Shown here: one piece after another, positions 9,253-16,274 of the stretch
How positions within the stretch are numbered: the first letter of the stretch is position 1
Layout: each line of letters opens with the position of its first letter
Origin: Armatimonadota bacterium
GTDB lineage: Bacteria; Armatimonadota; HRBIN16
Direction: 5' to 3'
Assembly (NCBI GenBank): GCA_026003195.1
Contig: BPGU01000002.1
Span: 434,001-498,000 of the forward strand
Length of the DNA stretch: 64,000 nt
Notes under the pieces: model-generated
The model's input: only the letters and a program-made list of their open reading frames with translations
The model's database searches: none
Told to the model about the DNA's origin: nothing
Position numbers and translations under genes: made by a program

Positions 9253-11496
9253 ATGGCTACCAGTACGAAGGTGAAGAAAGGCACCGATCCCATCCATCAG
9301 GAACCGAAGGAGAAACTTCTGGACTACCTGCGCACCATGTACGAGATACGCTTCTTCGAAGAGAAGGTGTACGAACTGGTGCGCAGTCGGCAGATCAAAG
9401 GTGCGTCGCACCTGTACGCTGGTCAGGAGGCAGTGGCAGTAGGTGCGGTGGCTTCCATTACCCGCAACGACATGATTACCAGCACGCACCGTGGGCATGG
9501 ACACTGCGGTGCCATCGGCAACCTGTGGTGTGATAGCGAAGAAGACCGCCAGACTCACTGGAACAAGATGCTGGCGGAGCTGATGGGACGCGAGACGGGC
9601 TACTGCCGCGGACGGGGCGGTTCGATGCATATCGCTGACGTGGAGAAGGGCAACCTGGGTGCGACAGGTATTGTGGGAGGCAACATTCCCATCGCCGTCG
9701 GCGCCGCGCTGGCGGAGAGTTTCAAGCAATCGGGGGCGGTGGTTTTGTGCTTCTTCGGCGACGGTGCAGTCAACACGGGCTCCTTCCATGAGTCGCTGAA
9801 CCTCGCCGCAGTCACGCACGATGGTCTACCCGTTGTCTTCATCTGCGAGAACAACCTGTATGCGATGTCCATGCCCTGGCACGACCGTAGCGTGCCGGAA
9901 GCTCCTTACGCCTCGCGGGTACGCGACGTGGTGAAGCGAGCGGAAGCGTACGGCATCCCCGGTTTGCAGTGCAACGGTATGGATGTGCTGGACGTGAAGG
10001 AGAAGGTATCGCAGGCAGTGCAGATGTGCCGCGAGGGCAAGGGACCGGTGCTGGTAGAAGCGCGTACCTATCGTTACTTCGGGCACTCGCTGTCCGACCA
10101 GCAGCGCTACCGCACCAAAGAGGAACTGGAAGAGTACCGCCAGCGTGACCCCATTCTGCTCCTGCGCCATCGTATGCTGGAAGCGGGAATCGCTACCGAG
10201 GCGGAGATGGACGCGGTGATGGAAAAAGCACGCCAGACCATCGACGAGGCAGAACGGTTCGCTAAAGCCAGTCCGCTGCCCCCTGCGGTGGAGCTCTTCG
10301 ATGACCTGTACGTGCCCAAAGACCCCATCGAGTTCGCCCGCGAGCGAGAGCAGGAAGAGGCTTTGCGTGCGCACATCCGCCCGATTGAAGACGAAATCCG
10401 CCGAATCGCGCGCGAGCAGGCAGGAACGCCAGGCGGGGCGATGATGCCCAAACTGAAAAAGGAAGATGCCCAGCGATTGGAAGAGAAGTACGGTATCCCC
10501 ATCAAGTACTACAACGAGGCGCTGGCGCAAGCCCATGCGGAAGAGATGCGCCGCGACTGGCGCGTGTTCGTCATGGGCGAGGACGTTGGGCTTTACGGTG
10601 GGGCATACGCCGCCACACGCGGGCTGTGGGACGAGTTCGGCGGTCGTCGCGTTATCGATACGCCCATCTCCGAGCTCGCTATCGCAGGTGCAGGTGCAGG
10701 CGCTGCGATGCGTGGCATGAGACCCGTTGTGGAGTTCCAGTATGTAGACTTCACCACGCTTGGCTCCGACCAGATTCTGCACAACGCAGCATACAACCGC
10801 TACATGTTCGGCGGCAAAACCAAGGTGCCGGTAGTATACCGCTCGCAGGGCGGCGTGGGACGCTGTATTGCGGCACACCATAGCGAGAGTATGGAAGCGT
10901 GGTGGCTGTACGTGCCGGGCATTTACCTGGTCATGCCCTCCACCCCCTATGACGCCAAAGGCTTGCTGAAAGCGGCGATACGCGACGACAATCCCATCAT
11001 GTTCCTCGAGCACAAACTACTCTACTCCGGCGTGATGGGACCCGTGCCCGAGGAGGACTATATCATTCCTCTGGGCGTCGCGGATATCAAGAAGCCGGGC
11101 GAGGACGTGACCATCGTGGCATACTCGCGGATGGTGCACGTGGCACTGGACGCGGCGTGGGACCTGGAGGAGAAAGAAGGCATCCGCTGCGAGGTGATTG
11201 ACCCGCGTACGCTCCACCCTCTGGATATCGCGACCATCGCCCACTCCGTACGGAAGACGGGGCGCGTTATCCTGATGTCTGAAGGCTGGACGAAGGGCGG
11301 CGTTGCCAACGAGTTCCTGCGCCAGATACTGGAGTACCGCTTCGAGAACGGCTACAGCGGCTGGGACTATCTGGACATGCAGCCCGTGATTCTGGCAGCG
11401 AAGGACGTGCCCGTGCCCATGAGCGAAACACTGGAGGACGCCTCCATCCCCTCCCGCGAGGACGTGATCGCGGCGGTACACCTGCTGTGCCAGTAG
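9253..11496 (+). CDS. Fused E1 alpha-beta subunit of a thiamine-diphosphate 2-oxoacid dehydrogenase
   Basis: 747 residues. The alpha half (residues ~20-390) carries the ThDP motif starting FGDGAVNTGSFHESLN and ending ENN (~168-202), with HRGHGH and the GRGGSMH segment. A linker of ~35 residues leads to the beta half (from KYGIPIKYYNEAL, ~412), with GEDVGLYGG, the DTPISE segment and the C-terminal transketolase-like domain. It catalyses oxidative decarboxylation of pyruvate, acetoin or branched 2-oxoacids and passes the acyl group to E2 lipoyl; no E2 or E3 lies here, so the substrate is open. An ATG at 9253 follows GCAGGAGGCAC. It is monocistronic, with a hairpin terminator 55 bp after the stop. 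Confidence 0.9.
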   Translation: MATSTKVKKGTDPIHQEPKEKLLDYLRTMYEIRFFEEKVYELVRSRQIKGASHLYAGQEAVAVGAVASITRNDMITSTHRGHGHCGAIGNLWCDSEEDRQTHWNKMLAELMGRETGYCRGRGGSMHIADVEKGNLGATGIVGGNIPIAVGAALAESFKQSGAVVLCFFGDGAVNTGSFHESLNLAAVTHDGLPVVFICENNLYAMSMPWHDRSVPEAPYASRVRDVVKRAEAYGIPGLQCNGMDVLDVKEKVSQAVQMCREGKGPVLVEARTYRYFGHSLSDQQRYRTKEELEEYRQRDPILLLRHRMLEAGIATEAEMDAVMEKARQTIDEAERFAKASPLPPAVELFDDLYVPKDPIEFAREREQEEALRAHIRPIEDEIRRIAREQAGTPGGAMMPKLKKEDAQRLEEKYGIPIKYYNEALAQAHAEEMRRDWRVFVMGEDVGLYGGAYAATRGLWDEFGGRRVIDTPISELAIAGAGAGAAMRGMRPVVEFQYVDFTTLGSDQILHNAAYNRYMFGGKTKVPVVYRSQGGVGRCIAAHHSESMEAWWLYVPGIYLVMPSTPYDAKGLLKAAIRDDNPIMFLEHKLLYSGVMGPVPEEDYIIPLGVADIKKPGEDVTIVAYSRMVHVALDAAWDLEEKEGIRCEVIDPRTLHPLDIATIAHSVRKTGRVILMSEGWTKGGVANEFLRQILEYRFENGYSGWDYLDMQPVILAAKDVPVPMSETLEDASIPSREDVIAAVHLLCQ

Positions 11497-11551
11497 CGGA
11501 AACCTGAACGCCCTGAACGGGGCGACCGCGCGTTGGTCGGGAATATGACAG

Positions 11552-11580
11552 GGGCAGGCAGACGGTCTGCCTGCCCTTTT
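11552..11580 (+). terminator. Rho-independent terminator after the E1 gene
   Basis: The stem GGGCAGGCAGA (11552-11562) pairs with TCTGCCTGCCC (11566-11576) around a 3-nt loop and is followed by TTTT. It sits between the converging E1 gene and the sugar-nucleotide transferase gene. Confidence 0.85.
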
Positions 11581-11581
11581 G

Positions 11582-12646
11582 CTACGCCGCCAGAGGCAGG
11601 GAAGAAGCTAGAGGAGCCATCGACTCCGCCGAGAGCACGGCATTGCTCAAGGCGGTGCGCGCTTCCACATGGGCACCGGAATCCACCACGCAGTGCGTCA
11701 GCTGCGTGCCTGCTCCGACTCGCGCGCCCGGTCCCACCACCGAAGCACGGATGGAAGCCTCTGTCTCCACCAGACAGCGTGCTCCGATCACCGCGTGCTT
11801 ACCGATGGCAGCCCCACGCTGCAGTCGGGTACCCGCGCCAATGTAGAAAGGCGGCTCCAGTTTGACGTGACCATCCACCACTGCGTTTTCGCCGATCCAG
11901 CCGCCTGGGCGGATCGGTTCCGCAGGCAGGTCCAGTGATACCTTATTAGTGAGCGCGTCGAAATGCGCCTGCCGATACTGGAGCAGGTTGCCGATATCGC
12001 ACCAGTAGCCCTCTGCCCGGAAACCGAAGAAGGGGTCGTTGTTCGCCAGCAGACGTGGGAACAGGTTCCGGCTAAAGTCGAAAGGCTGGTCATCGGGTAC
12101 GAAGCGCAGGGCGTACGGCTCCAGCACATAAATGCCGGTGTTGACCGTGTTGGTAAAGACCTCGTTCGCAGACGGCTTCTCCAGGAAGCGACGGATTCTG
12201 CCGTCCCCATCGGTCTCGACAATCCCAAAGGGCGTAGGGTCCTCCACCGAATACAAGAGCATCGTGGCGACAGCGCCTTTGCGCCGATGAAATGCAATCG
12301 CCTCGCTCAGGTCGAAGTCGGTCACCGCATCGCCGGAGATGACCAGAAAGGTATCGTTGAGTGAACTGGCGAACCGCCGCACGCCTCCCGCCGTCCCCAT
12401 CGGCTCATCCTCGATGGAGTAGTGGATGCGCATGCCCCAGCGGCTACCGCCGCCAAAGTAATCGATAATCTCTCGCGCCCTGTAGGACAACGTGACAAAC
12501 ACCTGCTGTATACCATGCTTTCTTAACAACAACAGCGTATGCTCCATCACAGGGCGGTCAAAGAGTGGTACCATCGGTTTGGGAGTGCGCGCTGTCAATG
12601 GACGTAAACGCGTGCCCTGTCCTCCCGCAAGTATCACCGCTTGCAT
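11582..12646 (-). CDS. Sugar-1-phosphate nucleotidyltransferase with left-handed beta-helix tail
   Basis: 354 residues from ATG at 12646, preceded by GGAGGAG. The N-terminal Rossmann-like domain has LAGGQGTRLRPLT (residues 6-18) and TPKPMVPL, with the catalytic-site aspartate in ISGDAVTDFDLSEA. The last ~110 residues are hexapeptide repeats (GGWIGENAVVDG, YIGAGTRLQRG, AAIGKHAVIGARC). The layout matches mannose-1-phosphate guanylyltransferase / glucose-1-phosphate thymidylyltransferase relatives that supply NDP-sugars for envelope glycans; base and sugar specificity cannot be told. A perfect 12-bp palindrome TTTTGTACAAAA (12753-12764) lies in the 192-bp upstream spacer. Confidence 0.9.
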   Translation of the reverse strand: MQAVILAGGQGTRLRPLTARTPKPMVPLFDRPVMEHTLLLLRKHGIQQVFVTLSYRAREIIDYFGGGSRWGMRIHYSIEDEPMGTAGGVRRFASSLNDTFLVISGDAVTDFDLSEAIAFHRRKGAVATMLLYSVEDPTPFGIVETDGDGRIRRFLEKPSANEVFTNTVNTGIYVLEPYALRFVPDDQPFDFSRNLFPRLLANNDPFFGFRAEGYWCDIGNLLQYRQAHFDALTNKVSLDLPAEPIRPGGWIGENAVVDGHVKLEPPFYIGAGTRLQRGAAIGKHAVIGARCLVETEASIRASVVGPGARVGAGTQLTHCVVDSGAHVEARTALSNAVLSAESMAPLASSLPLAA

Positions 12647-12838
12647 CGTGACTCTCCTCCGTACGGACTGTCCTGCTGGGTGCAGGTGAAATGAATAGCG
12701 AACCAATGCGTATTATCGGCATCCGTTTCGAAATCTAAAGGGGATTCTGAGGTTTTGTACAAAAAATTTGCTGAAAAAGTGGGGCACGGTTACATTTTAT
12801 CCGCGTGGCAAGGACAGTATTGCCCGAAGATGAAGCCT

Positions 12839-13987
12839 CTACCAGAACCCCAAGCCCAGTATGTCCATCACCCACCACACCACGAACATTCCCGCGGCGA
12901 TTTGCAGGATGCCCATGTTCCAAATCCGCTCACGCAGAGTCAGCAGGCGGTAACCCTGCATCTGGTAGCGGTGTAACAATTGCTTGCCTGCTTCAATACC
13001 ATTGCGCAGTTGCTTCTCGTTCGGGGGGCGCGTTGTAAAAATCGCCTGCAGCAGGTTGCCCGCCGGACGCCAGACGAGCAGGGTAGTTACCAGAGCCAGC
13101 AGCAAAGTCAGGTCCTGATAGATGCCAGTGTTCAAGTTCGCCAGCATCAGGAAGATCACAGCGCCCGCGGCCAGGTTGGTACCGCATCGGGGGTGGACGC
13201 GGGGCATACGGCGCACGTATTCGGGCTCCAGCGGTTCTCCCCGCTCAATGGCATGTACTGTCATGTGCTCCGCCGCGTGGACACCTGCAATCGGGGAGAA
13301 GCGCACAAACAGGAGGAACAGCACGACAGGCATTCCGCGCAGGAGAATGCCTACCCACTCCTGCCAGTCCAGCAACGATGCCGTTGGGGAAAGCAACATG
13401 GCGTAAAGTGGAATACCCGTGCGCTGCTGGATCCAGTGCGAACCGGAATAGACCAGCGTGATAGCCAGCAGGTTCAACACCATCAGTAGCACACCCGTGA
13501 GAAACAGTCCCAGGTCCCCTGCCCCCGCACGCACACCTCCACCGGTCAGGTAGACCCCTAGCGGTGTCGCCATCCCCCCTACCATCGGCGGGCGCGCGGT
13601 TTCGCAGGTCAGGGCGAGCACATCCGACCTCAACACTGTGCCCAGATACTCACCGCTCTGCGAAATCACCGGTAGAGAGGAGAAACCGTACTCCTGCATG
13701 AGCTGCAGGGCGTGCGTGGTGGGAGTGTAAGGCAAGACAGAGAGCACCTCTCGCGTCATTGCCGCGCTCACAGGCAGGTACTGCTGCTGATGGGGGTCCC
13801 CCTGCTGCATCAGCCGTGCGATGTCGGATTCGGCGATAACGCCAACCAGCCTCCCGTTCTGTACCACCGGCAAGGTACTGGTGCGCGCCGCGCGAGCGAG
13901 CGCAACCGCCTTCGCCAGCGGGTCCTCCGGTGAAAGCACCGGCACGCTGGTCATGTATCTTTCCACAGGCAGCGTCCAGAGCATCAT
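12839..13987 (-). CDS. CBS-domain pair fused to a DUF1385 (YqhQ-like) membrane protein
   Basis: 382 residues. Two CBS modules occupy ~11-65 (MTSVPVLSPEDPLAKAV, LVGVIAESDIARLM) and ~73-126 (MTREVLSVLPYTPTTHAL, LGTVLRSDVL); they normally bind adenine nucleotides. The rest matches DUF1385: PPMVGGMATPLGVYL (~133-147), several membrane helices, the conserved HAAEHMTVHAIERGE (H237, E240, H241) and RVHPRCGT (263-270). The two-His/Glu plus HPRCGT pattern is the family hallmark; its biochemical role is not established. CBS fusion implies gating by energy charge (inference). A TATACT box is at 14007-14002. It is divergent from the flavodoxin gene. Confidence 0.85.
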   Translation of the reverse strand: MMLWTLPVERYMTSVPVLSPEDPLAKAVALARAARTSTLPVVQNGRLVGVIAESDIARLMQQGDPHQQQYLPVSAAMTREVLSVLPYTPTTHALQLMQEYGFSSLPVISQSGEYLGTVLRSDVLALTCETARPPMVGGMATPLGVYLTGGGVRAGAGDLGLFLTGVLLMVLNLLAITLVYSGSHWIQQRTGIPLYAMLLSPTASLLDWQEWVGILLRGMPVVLFLLFVRFSPIAGVHAAEHMTVHAIERGEPLEPEYVRRMPRVHPRCGTNLAAGAVIFLMLANLNTGIYQDLTLLLALVTTLLVWRPAGNLLQAIFTTRPPNEKQLRNGIEAGKQLLHRYQMQGYRLLTLRERIWNMGILQIAAGMFVVWWVMDILGLGFW

Positions 13988-14112
13988 GGTGCCAAAACCT
14001 CAGTATAAGCATACCTCGAAAACGTGCGTTTTTGTTACAGGGAAACTTTGCCTAGCTGCAGAACGTATTGATGTATAGACAAACATCGTAATATGGAGGC
14101 AGACGCAAGAGA

Positions 14113-14661
14113 ATGGGCAAAGTGCTGGTGCTTTACGATACCGCTTCGGGGAATACGCGCAAGATGGCAGAACACGTAGCGAAGGGCGCGGAGTCCATCC
14201 CGGACACGGAAGTGCGCGTGAAAAGCGTGGACGAAGCGACCGCAGATGACCTGCTGTGGTGCGACGGCATCGCGGTAGGAACGCCCACCAACATGGGCAC
14301 TATTTCGTGGAGGATGAAGCGATGGTGGGATGAAGTCGGAGGCAGCGTCTGGAATAAGGTGGATGGCAAAATCGGCTGTGCTTTCTCCTCCTCCGGCGGA
14401 TGGGGTGGCGGCGCAGAGCTCGCCTGTATGACCGTTTTGACCGTGCTGATGAACTTTGGATTCCTCGTGTTTGGGGTGACCGACTACGTTGGGAAACAGT
14501 TTACCCTGCACTACGGCGCGGTGTTAGCGGGCGAACCCCGTTCGGAAAACGAAATTGCCTCCTGCCAGCGATTGGGGCAACGACTGGCGCAGTGGGTCGC
14601 GGTGTACGCCGATGGCAGAAAGGAGATGCATCCGCTGAGTGGCAGTCGTTCCCAGGAGTAG
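14113..14661 (+). CDS. Flavodoxin-family protein (NAD(P)H:quinone oxidoreductase-like)
   Basis: 182 residues. The FMN phosphate loop is YDTASGNTRKMAE (residues 8-20). GTPTNMGTISWRMKRWWDE and FSSSGGWGGGAEL are the second and third FMN loops. The lack of cysteines near the loops and the WrbA-like GTPTNMG motif suggest an FMN-dependent electron carrier or quinone reductase. A GGAGG precedes ATG at 14113. The upstream region carries GATGTATAGA (14070-14079), shared with the arsR promoter 3.6 kb away. The stop codon lies at the very edge of a TGTCAAGC repeat. Confidence 0.88.
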   Translation: MGKVLVLYDTASGNTRKMAEHVAKGAESIPDTEVRVKSVDEATADDLLWCDGIAVGTPTNMGTISWRMKRWWDEVGGSVWNKVDGKIGCAFSSSGGWGGGAELACMTVLTVLMNFGFLVFGVTDYVGKQFTLHYGAVLAGEPRSENEIASCQRLGQRLAQWVAVYADGRKEMHPLSGSRSQE

Positions 14662-14744
14662 TCTGTCAAGCGTGATGCTTGCTATCCCATCTGGAGGGAA
14701 CCTCCCGGTGAGTCCCCAACGGACGCACCATCACGGCTTGACAG
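14660..14744. repeat. TGTCAAGC inverted-repeat element, short copy
   Basis: CTGTCAAGC (14663-14671) and its inverse GCTTGACAG (14736-14744) bound an 82-bp unit whose inner GTGATG/CATCAC and GGAGG/CCTCC segments also pair. The first 50 bases align with the reverse complement of 27965-27900: both have CTGTCAAGCGT, then GCTATCCCAT, then TGGAGGG. This makes it a dispersed repeat resembling REP or MITE elements, not coding. Confidence 0.7.
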
Positions 14745-14782
14745 GAACCTCACTCTCCGAAGAACGGTGGCGCAAACAGGGC

Positions 14783-14850
14783 TGGAGGGCGAACCTCTGG
14801 GTGAGCCGAACTCCACATCCCCCTATGGCTCGGCAGCAGCCTCGCCCTCC
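14783..14850. repeat. GC-rich dispersed repeat, two arms in inverted orientation
   Basis: TGGAGGGCGAACCTCTGGG with GTGAGCC (14783-14807) is imperfectly inverted at 14827-14850 (GGCTCGGCAGCAGCC then TCGCCCTCC). A related unit is at 27909-27932 and a weaker one near 24523-24548. The 320-bp stretch 14662-14981 contains this, the TGTCAAGC element and a third CTGTCAAG (14894-14901), and no convincing gene. Confidence 0.6.
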
Positions 14851-14926
14851 GGTAGTTGCCCTTGGCGGGTACGCCGGATGCTTTGAACATCCCCTGTCAA
14901 GTCCCCTGTTTCAGCTATTGAAAATA

Positions 14927-14979
14927 TTAGTTAGGCTATGCAATAATATGAGCGACTATTACACTCCGTACGAACGTAC
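14927..14979 (+). promoter_or_regulatory. Conserved TTAGNTAGGCTANGCAATA motif and inverted repeat upstream of the small ORF
   Basis: TTAGTTAGGCTATGCAATA (14927-14945) matches 24644-24662 at 17 of 19 positions. There it directly follows a TATAAT box. A 5-bp inverted repeat, GTACG-AA-CGTAC, lies at 14968-14979. The pair sits just before the ORF at 14982 and probably belongs to its transcription start region; function is unknown. Confidence 0.4.
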
Positions 14980-14981
14980 TG

Positions 14982-15386
14982 ATGCACGTCTGTGTCCGCT
15001 GTATCGTGGTGCTCCTGTTGGTTGGACAGGGCATTTACGACCTGGCGCTGGGAGGCTGGCTCCGGTGGCTCGGCGAGGGAGTCCTCCTCTCGCAGAGGAT
15101 GAGCGAGCGGCAGCGTCTGCACGCCCTCTACTGTCACTGCGAACACTGCCCGGATGTGGCGCGATGTTGCTGCATTCCGTCCCGACAGGTAGCCCAGCAA
15201 CCGGCTGTCCGTCAGTGTGATCCTGCAGACGAGGGCAAAATCCTCAACACGTGGAACTGTCGTCTGGTGTCCAGCGAACGCCCTGTGTTAGCCCTCTTGC
15301 CGACGGAACAGACCGCACACAGCACGTGCTACAGCGTTCCCCTCTTCGCAGTGCGCATCGAGCACCCTCCTCGTGTCACGGGCTAA
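14982..15386 (+). CDS. Hypothetical small cysteine-rich protein
   Basis: 134 residues, not recognised. The N-terminus has a hydrophobic stretch (CIVVLLLVGQGIYDLALGGW) that could be a signal anchor, then a cluster YCHCEHCPDVARCCC (residues ~50-64) that could bind metal. Third codon positions are strongly G/C, as in neighbouring real genes, whereas the two competing frames are not. No Shine-Dalgarno precedes the ATG, and an alternative overlapping frame starts at 14949, so the call is tentative. It lies 63 bp before the prepilin-type gene and may be cotranscribed. Confidence 0.4.
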   Translation: MHVCVRCIVVLLLVGQGIYDLALGGWLRWLGEGVLLSQRMSERQRLHALYCHCEHCPDVARCCCIPSRQVAQQPAVRQCDPADEGKILNTWNCRLVSSERPVLALLPTEQTAHSTCYSVPLFAVRIEHPPRVTG

Positions 15387-15449
15387 GCCCTTTCCCTTGT
15401 CTGGACACAACTCACCACACATGACGAAAACACGAGGAGGAACAAAGAG

Positions 15450-16208
15450 ATGCGTTTTCGTGCCTTTACACTCATCGAACTGCTGGTCGTGATAGCGATT
15501 ATCGCTATACTGGCAGCGATTCTGTTCCCTGTCTTCTCGCAGGCGCGCGAGAAGGCAAGGGCAGCTGCCTGCCTGTCTAACTGCAGACAGATGGGCATCG
15601 CGGTGCAGATGTACGTGCAGGACTACGATGAGAACATGCCCAGTGTGCGCATGATGTGGCAGGGTTCTCCCCATCCGCCTGCGCCCAGCTGGCTGGAGCA
15701 GCTGCAACCGTATGTGCGCACACGCCTGCTGCAGCGTTGCCCCTCCGACAACGCCAGCACGTGGTCGGCCCCGCAGCCGCGTGTCTCCTCCTACGGGTTG
15801 AACGCCTACTTCGACCCGTTCCATCCGCCATACGGCAACCCGCCCTATGGCGAACAGCTGCAGCCCAGACCGATGCCCCTGGCAGCGGTGTACAACCCGG
15901 CACGGTGCATCTACATCGCCGAGCTGGCGGATGTGAACCGCCGAAACGGTAGGCTCATCAAAGGCGACCACTTCATGCCCATGTACTGGGGCAACCCTCC
16001 GCGCGTGGTGGACGAAATGATGAACATGGCGCTGTGGGATGACAGCACGCAGACTCCCACCACCCTTGCCATCACACGCCACCAGGGCGGAGCCAACTAC
16101 GTGTTCGTAGACGGTCACGCGAAGTGGCATCGCTTTGAACAGACCTTCCAGCAGAGACGAGGACAACAACCTCACGTAGATTGGTACGACCCGATGCGTG
16201 CCGACTAG
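15450..16208 (+). CDS. Type II secretion/pilin-like prepilin protein with H-x9-DG motif
   Basis: 252 residues. The prepilin signal is very short, MRFRA before [16 protein letters not shown], with Ala rather than Gly at the cleavage site and the conserved Glu at +5. [24 protein letters not shown] is the usual continuation in Armatimonadota. The C-terminus carries the H-x9-DG motif (H, then QGGANYVFV, then DG). Cleavage by prepilin peptidase and assembly into a pseudopilus or surface fibre is expected; large paralogous sets of these exist in related phyla and individual roles are unknown. ACGAGGAGGAAC precedes the ATG. A strong hairpin follows the stop. Confidence 0.92.
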   Translation: MRFRAFTLIELLVVIAIIAILAAILFPVFSQAREKARAAACLSNCRQMGIAVQMYVQDYDENMPSVRMMWQGSPHPPAPSWLEQLQPYVRTRLLQRCPSDNASTWSAPQPRVSSYGLNAYFDPFHPPYGNPPYGEQLQPRPMPLAAVYNPARCIYIAELADVNRRNGRLIKGDHFMPMYWGNPPRVVDEMMNMALWDDSTQTPTTLAITRHQGGANYVFVDGHAKWHRFEQTFQQRRGQQPHVDWYDPMRAD

Positions 16209-16220
16209 CCCACCTCAGAC

Positions 16221-16250
16221 GCAGGAGGACAGGTTACCCTGTCCTCCTGC
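16221..16250 (+). terminator. Hairpin after the prepilin gene
   Basis: GCAGGAGGACAGG (16221-16233) pairs perfectly with CCTGTCCTCCTGC (16238-16250) over a 4-nt loop. There is no T-run after it, so it may slow or protect transcripts from both converging genes rather than act as a classical terminator. Confidence 0.55.
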
Positions 16251-16274
16251 ACAGTGGGTACGCGCAACGCCCCA

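Noticed and set aside
14931-15200. 89-codon minus-strand frame opposite the Cys-rich ORF
   Set aside because: No motif, no ribosome site, and weaker codon bias than the plus-strand frame.
14639-15220. 193-codon plus-strand frame across the repeat region
   Set aside because: It starts inside the flavodoxin gene, runs through the repeats, and its third-position composition is not gene-like.
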